Source: Wyeomyia smithii (lineage: Eukaryota; Arthropoda; Insecta; Diptera; Culicidae). Taken from it: a stretch of 64,000 nt of DNA. Shown piece by piece: positions 37,801 through 49,800 of the stretch (position 1 is its first letter; each line of letters begins with the position of its first letter). The position numbers and the translations under genes are program-made. Location of the stretch: assembly GCF_029784165.1 (NCBI RefSeq), contig NC_073695.1, positions 196,813,357-196,877,356 on the forward strand. The letters are read 5' to 3'. The notes beneath the pieces were generated by a model. The model was not told where the DNA came from and did not search any database. It was given only the letters and a program-made list of their open reading frames with translations.

Positions 37801-40800
37801 AAAAGAGACTAGCAAAACAAGCAGTAATAGCATGTATAATAGTTATGCGCCATATTTAATGCACCTAGAGTAAGGCGGAGCATACCACAATAGATCTACT
37901 ATAAACGGTCGCAGTGGTTCAGTCTCCTACAGGAAAAAAGCAGTAATAGCGAACCCCATTAACATGTCAGCAAGAGATAAATTTGTTATTTATTATTCAA
38001 CAAATTTTGTACAACCTTAGTTCAAAATATCAATGTCAGAGGTGCTTGGTAACACACAATGAATTTCCAAAATGATTTCTCTACGATCATAATTTTTTCT
38101 TAAAAAAAAAGGAGATGTGGTGCGTAGTGGATACACAGATGTAGCATAGCACCTACGAAGCTACTTCGTCTAGGTCTTGCAAACGAGGGCGATAACACCC
38201 AAGTTCAATAGCCCATGTTCGAATCGCCAAGGATCCAACAACGACCGTTCTCAAATTACCAGAATTCGGATGTAGTAAGCACATTTTACCAGGTCTCTGT
38301 CGTTCTCTCTTTATGCCCGGAGGCTATCGATTCCCTATGCATTTCTGTTAAAAATAAGCCAAATTAAATATTGCTACTCAATAAATAATTATTCGTTACA
38401 CAGACATCGCTTTGAGCATTTCGGAGAATTTATTTTTCGATCAGGGAATATCCAGGAAAACGAAAAACAAAGGCGAAAAATATAGTGAACGTTTACAGAG
38501 AAATGGGATTCGGTTCAAATATATTTGTACAGCCTGTTGCATGTTTTGTTCCGTTTTGAACATTGTACCTTATAGATTAAATACTACAAACAAATCTGTT
38601 TAAGTTGCTTTGATGTGATTTTTCAAACTTCTGTGAAATATTTGACAAACAATGCAATAAGTTTTAGAATTACGATGAAGAGATCAAGTCTTCTCGGAAA
38701 TCAGTTCTTCTTGAGGCACAGTTACACACGCGGCGTAATGACGCCTTATCCATACAAAATAGAAGGCGGAATGGCCGTGTGTGTATCTTGACCTTTAGTC
38801 TCTGCTACAACTGAACATGATTTATAAGCTGAAGATATTTCATTTCACTAATAGAAGCAAAGGTTACCAGTCTCATAATGAACAAACATTTAAATACACA
38901 CTTAAATGTAAAACATCAATTCAATTCATACACCGACTGATTTAGTGTGTGCAAAGTTCTATCGACCTTGCTCGCTTCAGTCGTTGTCATTTCCCTAATT
39001 TCTCAATTGATTGCTTACAGGAAACGTACAACATAACTCAATGTCCTTCTTTTCTATTTTCGACAGAGAATCCGCCCGGCGGAACCATCCGCTAGCTTGC
39101 GAATGTGATATACTGGAAACCTGTTCGATGCGCCTCTCGTTGCTGCAAATGACATTCGGCAAACATATCGAGCGGAAGCACTGTTGTTTTTTTCCCGGTG
39201 GGGTAAGTACTGTTTGTTTCTTCTTCTTACTTTTATACCTTTTTGTTTTGCTGCTACTACTGCCCTAAAACAGGGTTATTCAGAGATCGATTCTCCGGGT
39301 AATGTATCTTTTGTTTAATTTATTTGTTTTCATTTGACGAATGTTTCAAAAGCCCACATAATTCTATCAATTTTAGTTGAAGTTTTGATGGAAAACTTAC
39401 TTTTTAATTGAATCGGCAAATGCCACGAAAGTATATCGAAATACTGAAATTCAGCCTACAACTTGCATTTTTTTTACACACGATTCTTAGTCTGCACGAT
39501 GGTGTAGAATTGATAGCATTCGATTCTTTCATTCGAAAGTGCCATTCAGCGTGTCACATTAAGCAAATATGACTGTTCAGTGCGTCCGTCACTACTCGAA
39601 TATTGTTCACTGGGCGCCGTTTCAAAATAGTTCGATTTCACGCAGTATGTTCGCGCGAACTGGGTCTGATTGACAAATAGATAAACTGTCAAAACAAAAA
39701 TGTATATATCGTACTGTCACGTACGTGACCTTTTCCCAAACATGTACGGGCACGATATATTGGCGGAGCTCAGTGCAGAATCTACTCGGATACACAAAAG
39801 TGGGCTCCGAAACAAGCCATGGCACATCCATGGGAACTGTTAGTAGTGCAACGTAAGTCCCCGCTGCAAACGACCAGATCCGAATTTCGCCTGCTAAGTA
39901 CACGATACTGCTGGCGCTGTTGCAGGAAAGTCGGCTACGGGCGATGAATGGATCGGAACAGATTGCTCCTGGAGGGACAATTTGCCGACTTTTTTGTGAA
40001 GAGGAAAACGCGATGAAAAAATGTAACATTGCACTTCTTCTATTCATCAATGAGGGCCATTATAGCGAGTGCCATTGAAATATGTCTGACTGGAGCGATA
40101 AATCTCGTAATAGTAGGAATATTCACCAAACGAATTTATCTGCCAGGAAGAAAAGGCGGAATAAATTTAATTTGTTCGGAATGAATTGTGTATCCATGGG
40201 CGTTTGGTATTCGGGCTTTCAGGTCGGAGAATTATTGCGTATTTTTATCTCCTCTTCTACATACTATCATAGATAAAAAGTGTGCTCACTTGTTTGGTTT
40301 AGTTTTGTTTTTCTAATTTTCAACATTTTAATGTACTGTAGTATTGTAAAAGCGAAACTAAAAAATTCATTCTAACAGGGTTCACTCCATTATCTGAACC
40401 TACTACATTTGCTTGTGTAATTTAACCGAATTCATATTCGCCTTCAGTCGGACTATGTTTCGATATTGCAGAGTGTACCACAATGCACCGTCCTTTCTGC
40501 CATCAAGCGCTCCCGGCTCGGGTTCTGCTTTTTATTTAAACAACCCGATAGTGAAACCAAACTCAATCAGCGAAAAAGCTCCAATCCGCATCGACCCCTC
40601 GGATGGGAAAACAATCATCGAGATTATTTTCCTTTTTAGCATTAAATAGAAGCAATTGTAACGAAGCGAAGCAAAAAAGCACCAACATAGAGAAAAAAAA
40701 TTAATCTCATCCGTTCTGGTTTATTTCGACTATACTCCGCGCTGCGGCTTCGGGGATGAGTAAGGAATTTCTTGGTGGCATACTGGTCATATCGGATCAG

Positions 40801-43800
40801 TGCCCAAATAACAATGAAAGATTTTTCCACGATTAAACGCAAGCTCAGCGCTTCGTTGAACTATGGCAACTTTTCTCTACCCTTTTGTTGATACTAGCAG
40901 TAACGACATAGTCAATCGTTGGTCGGAGTCGTCCGTTCCTTTCTCCGCCCAATCGGTCCAGCGCGAATGAATGAAGAATGGTCTGGCCTGGGGAAAGAAA
41001 ACAAACGAACAGTATTTTTCACTCAATCAAACGAGTAGAAGAAATGTTTTATTGCCTAGTGCTTCTAGCTGTGATTGATCTCTTGTAAAGGAGCAATGTT
41101 CTACTGTATATTGTATTGGTTTGAATTGCTGGGGCTGATTTTGAACTACGTTTAGTTACGTTTAGCTTGTTAGGCCAGCGTCGTACCCCGGAACCAGCTG
41201 GGATTAATTTTTTTTCATACTATAATAGATGGGGCTTCTAGAGTTTTCATATTAAACAGAATTAAGCGGAAGCTGGATTGCTTGTAAATCAAATGACCTG
41301 CACATGCTATGAAAATAATCATGCACTTTATGCTGTGTGTCACCGGGCATCTGACAACTCTTAGATGCAAAACCAATATTTTGTCGGCTATGATTCACAT
41401 ATTCCCTGAATTGTGTAATTGAACTAACTATGCCATAATACCAATCTTGCGAAATAAATTAAGTCAACCTTCTGAGAATACAATCCGTATGTTGCAAGCA
41501 TGTTTTATTACTAATGAAAGAATGAAGAGACAAAGCGTCCTACCCGCGTGTTTGCACTAGTAGGATATATTATGGAAACTGATGAGAAGTGATGAAATAA
41601 AATACCCGTCCGTGACTACTGTACGGTGTCTTGCAACATTTTATTCGCGATAAAAAATTAAATTAGACTATCAACTAAATCCTTTGCACTATCCACTGCT
41701 CGCTGGAACCGCGGGGGGAAAATTTATTCCATTTATCTAGTGTTCCTGTCACATGAAACAGAAACAAACTCTCTTCTTCCATACCTATTCCTCGCCAAAC
41801 CGTTTTCCATTGTCTGGCCCCGGAGCTGCGTCTCCATTTTACGTGCTTCGGTTTCGGTCAGTCAGTTATCTAATAATGAAACGAATAAATTGTCGGTTCG
41901 CCACTGGTGGTGCTACATAATTCTGGTTGCATTACTCTCTTGATTTATTATTAAGCTCACGACGGTACATACACACATCTGTACGCTCGTGTACCAGTCA
42001 GTGGCAAGATCAGCACTAGTATCACTATGTAGGGAAAAGTAGGTAAAGACGGACATCCTAAGGTTTAATCTAAATAATTACTTAGGTATTGCTATTTAGA
42101 TCGCAGTAGTCATACAAATTGAAACTCAAGATCATTTGTTTTCATAATCATTTTTGGTATTAGTGAACTTCCTCCAAGTTTTATGTGTTTTGGGTCTTCA
42201 AAAGTAAGACTACAAATTGCTGTTTTTTGACATCGTTGGGAAAGACGGACACTTGGGGTGGATAAGATGGACACTACGAAGGTAAAGGTGGAGACTCACA
42301 AAAAAGATGTAGTACGTTAAGTATTCTTTTGGTTTATGTGTTAAGTGATGGCCATACATTACTCTACGTTATTAGAGTCCACCTATACATCACGTGAACA
42401 GTTTGAGAGGATGGGTTTCGACGAAGGCGAATATTCCACGCCTATATGGCCTGTTCTAACTGCTAAGTGAATAATATCTGCTGGTTTCTCTCGCGGGTGC
42501 ACTTTGTGAACATCTGTAGTACACAACAGATGCTACATGTGAAAATTCTTGGAAAATCCGTGTGTCCATCTTTCCCTACCTTAGTGTGTCCGTCTTGCCC
42601 GACCTGGTTGTAAATTTTTCAAACGATCGTAGCTCTTCATCGGAACATCGAAAATCTGCTGGATTTTCACTAGAAAACCGAGGAAAGACTAATTAATCAC
42701 TTTACTATTGTGAACAAATGAAAACACGTAAGTTTCACGAGTTTTTCACTATTTTCCGTGGAATAAAAATTACATCAGATTGCGCGTTCACGAAAATATT
42801 CTTTGTTTTACTTACAAATTTGACAATTTGCTTGCTGAAAACCGATAATGCAACTCAAAAGCATTAACACACTATAAAGAAGGTATTCGCATCACTCAAC
42901 TATCATAATACATTCTAGTTTGTGAAATATTAAAAGTGTCCATCTTACCCGCAGTGTCCGTCTTTACCTACTTTCCCCTACATAGCGGAAAAAAATTCCA
43001 TCAGTGTCCCATGTACCGAGCTTAAACCGAGATGGCATTCAGAGCTTTATCCGTAGCATCGACCACGCACAAATGAGAATACGGAAATAACCTGCCGGCC
43101 TGCGAGCCATAACCTTACCCGGCGTCGTTTCTATTTTCACTTCGCATATCAGTGGATTCCAGGTATTGTTTCCATAATGGGAAAGAAAAGCTCTGGTGCG
43201 AAGCTTACCTGCAGTAACGTTGCACGTCGGTCTAGCGCTGCACTGGACAATAAGCTAGTCGCATTGTTCGGGGATTATTTATTCCAGTCTACGGGGGCGC
43301 TTAATACTTCAGGTGATTTGTGTTCACCAGATGAGAATCCTAAATAGTTCCCACATTCAAGTTTATGATTGATTATCGTAGAACGGCTACATCATTGCAG
43401 CATAGCTACCAGTCGCTGTTCTTCTGTCTTTCATAAACGCGTTTCGAATCAGTTCGATTTCACGTAACATTTTTGGATACACTATTGGGGTGTACTACAA
43501 AAAGAATGAATAGAAATGCCATCCAGCGGACCATGCAGAATTCGATTTCTAAACACGGTCAGTGTTGAATCTTTTTGAGATCTGCCACACAACGAGGTGA
43601 AATTTCCACTAACAACATATTACATAATGATACGAAAATTTGCTTTTTATTTTGCCTTGGACCCATTTCACCTTTAGAAGCAACAATAGCGCTATTTTGG
43701 TTTTTTGAGGAACCGTAAACTGACATTTTAAAGGGTGTACGGAATCAAATTGTATCACAAAAAAGGCTTGGTAAATTTCGCTCATTCAACCAATCGCTTT

Positions 43801-46800
43801 CTAACTTTCAGGTAGTAAAATAAAACATGTTATTTAGTTTTTTCACTGTTCGTTTTATTCAATCCCATCCCCGTATCTAAATGCACAAACTTTCCTTTAA
43901 TACTACTTATAAGGTTCTGTACAACGTTTGGACCCATTGGTTTTTTTTCTGTGGAAATCCATTTTCTCTTCATATCCTCATCCGATTTTACTTTTAGGAT
44001 GTTTCCGAAGTGCTTGCTTCATGATGGCCCAGTACTGCTCAATTGGCCGGCCGCAGTTCAGTTGCGTTCGGGGGTTTGAGATGCTTCGGTACGAAGTTGA
44101 CTTAGTCTCATACCATACCATACAGAATCTTTCGAGTAATGACACAAGGCTAAATCCGGCCAGAAAGTTGTTGAACCGTCGTGTGATTTCAGAAGTGGAA
44201 GTAAACGCTTTTGAGGCTCTCCTTCAAGAAAACCTACCCATCGACCGTCCCGGTTGTCACGAACGGGGTGCTCCGCCTACCACACGAGCAAATTGCTTGC
44301 CAAACCATTACTTTTTGGCAAACTTTGACATCTTCTGCTTTCTAACGTCCTCGGAAACTTCGAATTTATGATGAGCCTTGAAGTCCTGGAGCCCCGGAAG
44401 CTGCCGGGAATCTGCTTTTATAGACTGTTCCGAAAATTATAAATACATCTTCTTTCTTGAATAAAACAAAAAATACCGGATTTTTCGGGTCATTTTATTC
44501 TCAAATATAGATAATAAGTGTTTTCTTTCCAGTTTCAATTCAAATTGGGATTATTTTCCGTAGGATAAGCGAGTTCTCTAAATTTTCTCTTAACACTACT
44601 CATAAGCTTTTGCACAGTGTGTTCTCCGACCATTTTTACCACTTTAAGCCAATCTTTTTTAAATTTTTCAACATTGTCCGCTGGTTTGACATATTTCCTC
44701 AGCTTTGCCTTGGTCAAAGCCCAAAAAGTTTCAATAGGGCGAATTTCAGGGCAGTTTGGGGGATTCATCTCCTTTGGGACACATGTGACATTATTTGTTT
44801 TATACCACCCTAGTGCATCCTTAGAGTAATGGCAGGAAGCCAGATTGGGCCAAAAGATTGGAGGATTGTTATGCTGCTTAACCATGGGTAACAACCTTTT
44901 CTGCAAACACTCTTTAACGTAAATTTTACCATTTATTGTTTCATTCGTAATGAATGGACGAGATATTTTCCCACATTCACAAATGGCCTGCCAAACCATT
45001 ACCTTCTTGCCGAATTTTTCAGTGTTAATGGCTTTCACTGGTCCAGGGACATCGTTTCCCTTCGGTGATGTATAAAATTGCGGTCCTGGCAGAGTCTTAT
45101 AGTCCAGTTTTATGTAAGTTTCGTCATCCATGATAACACACCCCATTTTTTTGGTCAGAAGTTTGTCATAAAGCTTCCGAGATCTCGGTTTCACAGATTC
45201 AGCTTGTTTTGGATTTCGTTTTGGCTGCTTCTGCTTCCGACGGGTCTGCAGACCCATTCTTCCCTTGGCACGCATAACGTTACTCGCCGAGGTTCCAAGC
45301 TTTCTCGCCACATCTCCTACTGACACTGAAGGATGCCGCTTGTTGTATTCCTTAACCTTTTTGTCCATTATGGGATCAACAGGCCCGGGTTTTCTACCAC
45401 GTCTTGGGGCATCAGTAAATCTGCACTCTTCACAATACTTCTGCAACATGGTTTGAACTGCTCCGACACTTATACCTTCTTCTCTGGCTAATTTTCTTAT
45501 AGAAAGACCACTCACGGTGCCCCATTTGTGCACAATTCGCTTTCTTTGCTCGGAAGAAAGGCCACGCATTTTCAAAATTTCGCACTAAATGTTAGAAAAA
45601 ATGACAGCATCTGTTTCTTTTGGATGTAAACAACAGGACGCAGCCAACGTTCGGTTGAATACTGCACGTTATTTGAAATGACGGTTGATCGTAAGTGTAT
45701 TTATAATTATCGGAACGGTCTATACCTGCTGATTGTGAGAAAGATTTGGATTTTCGAGTTATGTGCGCAAAATTTCTTTATGCCTCTTCTGTTCTTCAAA
45801 CTCCATCTTCGCAACGATTGCACTAGCAGCTGAGTGCAACTTACACAATGTCAACAATATACATTGAACAAATTTCGCCCAAATGTTTAATAGAAAATAC
45901 GCAATAAGTAAAAAGTTCCGGCCACTTGAAAATAATGCAATTTGATTCCGTACACGCTTTTTGTGGTTACTGACATTTTATGTGGATCAGATATCTACTA
46001 ATCGATTTTTGAGACTATTTACCTTAATATAAGATAAAATTTAACTACCTCATTTAGATATTAGCGCTTTCATTAGTGCTCTACATACTTGACATTATTT
46101 TGCTTTGTGAAATATATTAAAATCATGCTGAAACTGTTTTCGTAGAATCACTGTTTGAGGTCAGTTTTTGTCCGATTTTAAATCTGTTTTTCAAAAAGAT
46201 GGGTCTTCCTTGTTGATGCTCCGGAGTTTCTGCTAGTCTTTTTCTTGTTCCGCTTACTGACGTTTTGCTGGTGGCCGGAACAGTTCAAGATTTGTTCGGA
46301 TTCGACGTCCAAACAATGCCGGATTTGGAGTGCTTCGCCACTTCAACAGAAACAGGTCTAGTGCTTCCTGGATCAGACTTTTCCCTTCTCGAATCTTCCT
46401 GATACCTCTTTTGAAGGTATCGACGAACTGTTCCGCCTGCGGGTGAAACGGTACTGTGGTGGTATGTTCGATGCCGTTCATACTGCAAAAATGTCCTAAC
46501 TTGGCGCTGGTAAATTGCGTGCCATTTTCGAATATGGCATCGCCATGCGGGCAAAAAGCTTCGCAAAATCTTGATGGTTGCTGTGGTTGTAAAGTGGCCT
46601 GTTTGCACTACTTTGGGTCACTTAGTGAAGGGCTCCACTGCCAGTAAAAATAGTCTCCATCGAGTAGTCCAGCGTAGTCCACGTGGACCCGTTCCCATGG
46701 CCGTTGTTTTGGCTAAGGTACAGGTGAGACTCGATGTGATGACTTGAAATGTCTACGGTCCATAATTTTGTTTAAATATACATGGGCAGGTGTCTACGGA

Positions 46801-49800
46801 GAGAGGGAGGGGGTGTAAAATTGTTGAAAATCTGTCCACGCGGAATGTGGATGGCCCCAAAAGACAACGTTGCGGGAGTCGAACGTAACCGATCCAACAT
46901 CCTTCTCAAGTGAAATAGATGCGATGACATAATCCTCATCCAACATAACGTGTTGCTCGCCAACACATCCACGTGATCGAACTTCTGAATGATCACGTGA
47001 TCGATGGTAAAATCGTACATAAGTAGCATCAGGACCCACAGTTGAAATCTATTGGCGGAGTACATAGGGACCATTGTTCGAACTGAATATACGAAGCAAC
47101 GGTGCATGACTGGTTTGAAGCCGAAGCTTGCTTTCAAAGACAGTGCAGTGAAACTTCGTGATCGCAAATATTATTACCAGGTCCTCTCGATCAGGTTGAC
47201 GATGCGTCGGCAGCGACAATCATTTCTAGCTCTGGGTTGCAGTGCATTAGAAGCAGCTCCGACGACAGGATCTCTTTTAAGTTGTTGAACGCTCCGCCGT
47301 CTACTTGAACCCTCAGCAACTCATTCAATGGTAATCGTAAGACACGCATATTTGGCATAAATTTTCCGTAATAGTTAACGGTTCGTAGAAATTCGCGTTT
47401 TTCTGTTCGCTTCAACCTTTCCTGGGACCGGCCGAACCCCAGGTTAATCCAGCAAGTGTCCCAAGTGTCTAATTTGGCGAGATCCGAACTAGCACTTCTC
47501 CAGACGAATGGTGCTAAACGATTGACCTTGCAAATGCCCCGATGAGTGTTAACGACCAGGAGTTTACTGGTAGCCTCGTCGACTTCCAGCTGAAGATGCG
47601 GTAGGGGTCCGCTATGATGACGATGTCCGATAACGACTCAGTGGCTGCTTGGTGTAGCAGCTGCTGAGCCGCGAAGCAATGGTTCAGGTTCAGTTGCGTC
47701 ACCCTTACGCCCGTGGTTTCGCAGCCGGCTTACCGGCTGGGCACCTGGGGCCTCCCATAAAGTGTTTGGCGTTCCGTTTCCTGGAACATACCATGCACTT
47801 GGGAGACTCCCCACAGTTCTTTGCTTTATGGCCTGCACCTCCACATCGCCTGCACAGCTGGCTCCTATCGGGCCCCTTGCAGGTCCAGGACTTATGTCCG
47901 CCCTCGAAGCACCGGAAGCAAATGTCTGGTTGCTGTAGTATGCCCAGAGGAGCGTCCGCCGACGGTAGTCGGAAGGTAGCTATCTGGGTCCCCGCCGGAC
48001 CTTTACGGAGGCTGATTGACTCCTTAGCCACCTCCACCCCGCACTTTACTTTGGGGGCTTGTGCAATGTCGCACCCCTCAGTGATTTCGTCCAGGTTTTT
48101 AAGCTGGAGAGTCACTTCTGAGGTGAGTGCCCGCACTTGCACCTCCTGCTCTTTTCAGCTACCGTTTTGTAGGTAGCCCCCTTGTTCTTGGCGTCCTGCC
48201 GGAGCTCAAGTATCATCTCGCCAGTGCGAGATCGCCGGATACTCCGCACATCCGCCCCCAGATCCTTGAGCTGGGTTTCCTCCCTCATCTTTTTCAAGAC
48301 TTCTGAGTACTTCGACCCATCCGTCTTAAATATGAGGGCATTATCCCTACTCCGCGCCTTTTTGACCTTTTTTGGGCCTCTGGCCGCTCCGTTATCTTGG
48401 CGCGTCGCGCCTTCCCGACGCTTCCTACCCTCTACGGTAGTCCAAGGGTTGCCCGTAGCCTCCACCTGTGCTTTTTCCGCGGTGGACCTTGAACCGGTTG
48501 GCGTGCTCTCCCGTGGGAGTAGCACGACCAATCGTTTCTTGGTGTTCCCGGGGGCCGTTTCCCCCGGAGACTGCCTCGTTCGCTTAGCGACCCGCCCCGT
48601 GGAGCAGACCGACGCGAACAAGGGGGCGTCTGTCTGCACCTCTTTAGATGCAGTCACCCTCCCGGTGCTGGCTGCTTTCTCGGCCGCCTTCACCCGAGCT
48701 ACGAGTTCTTCGTGCTCCTTTCTGGCTTCATCAATGGTGCTCCGAAGCAGGAGGAGGCTCTGCTTCAGGTCGCCAGCGATGTTTCGCCTGTTCGCCGAGA
48801 ACTCGATTATGGCATCGAGTTGTTCAGACAGCGCCGCCACTCTTGGCCGCGTGTCCACACACCTTCCGACGGCCTTGACTAGCAAGGGACCGTCTATCGA
48901 GATGTCTGGTGTGGACACCGACGGATTCGCCGTTTTTCCACCTCCAGACTTCGCCGCATCCGTCTCCGCCTTCTTCTACGGAGTCCGCTGGATGCCACCT
49001 CGTGTGAAGGGATTTGGTAACCCCTCCGCACCCGTCTCTTTTTTTTGTTGTGAGCTCATTGTAGTTAAGTGGGTCCCCCTTCCAGCCGCTATCCTTGTCC
49101 ATGGTGGAGTAGTCGCCTATGTGGTCCCATGGTGGTCTATGCCGAAGCAGTGAGGTCATGGCTAGGGTAAGCAGTCATAGCGCCTTATGGGCAACTATGA
49201 CTCCACCGACCGGCGCAAGTCAGGAATCTGATCCTACTCCTGCCTGATTCCCACCAGGCAATAGACTCGGAACGTACTGGAAGACCTGCCAGGTTTTATG
49301 GGACGGAGACCCCTGCACCGGGTACCACCTCGCCATTTCTAGCCGTTGCCAGCCCGAGGACGCGGTACCATTACGAAATCCAGCTCATATCCGTTCACTA
49401 CGCTGCCAGTTGCCATAATCGGGACCTTACAGGCATCAGTCCCGATGGGCGGGTTAGTGCTTTTGGGTGATGGGAGCGGCTCTATTCGCTCCGTCAGAGG
49501 TGCCTCAGGGTGCTTGTGGCTTTTGCGAGGAGTCGACTGTCCCTGGTCCGACGCTCACCACCCCTAGGCGACCTCCCGCTGCTGGTCCGGGACTGTCAGT
49601 GGTCACATCACTCTCCAAGTTTCATCCTCACACCCTTAGATCTCTTCTCAGGTGTCTCAGGGCAGATTTGCTCACCATTGTTCAAAAATAAAAAAAAAAA
49701 ACAAGTCCGTGCGAGGCGGTTCTTTTTTGGGACCTATCTGTCGATACCAACCCGATCAAAAGAGCATAACTAAAAAAATACGAAATTCTATCAACGTGAG

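Larger units (their letters stand above)
43735..45955 (-). mobile_element. Older ITm/Tc1-like transposon, interrupted by ITmD37E copy 2
   Basis: Outer inverted ends gtgtacggaatcaaattg (43735) and 'caatttgattccgtacac' (ending 45955) bracket the whole nested structure. Minus-strand relics flank the inner element. On the right, about 45735-45830, is an N-terminal EFEEQKRHKEILRT and LENPNLSHNQQ. On the left, about 43950-44400, are KKVMVWQAICSCG, the second-Asp motif FWPDLALCHYSKD in another frame, and RPIEQYWAIMKQALRK. Stops and frameshifts are numerous, and about 450 bp of coding sequence at the insertion site are missing. It looks related to the DD37E group. Confidence 0.75.

Noticed and set aside
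39622..40050. 142-codon minus-strand frame inside the FBXO28 intron
   Set aside because: No domain, no consistent exon borders, composition like random intron sequence.
48182..49153. 323-codon plus-strand frame
   Set aside because: It is the antisense shadow of the GC-rich R1-like ORF1 on the minus strand.
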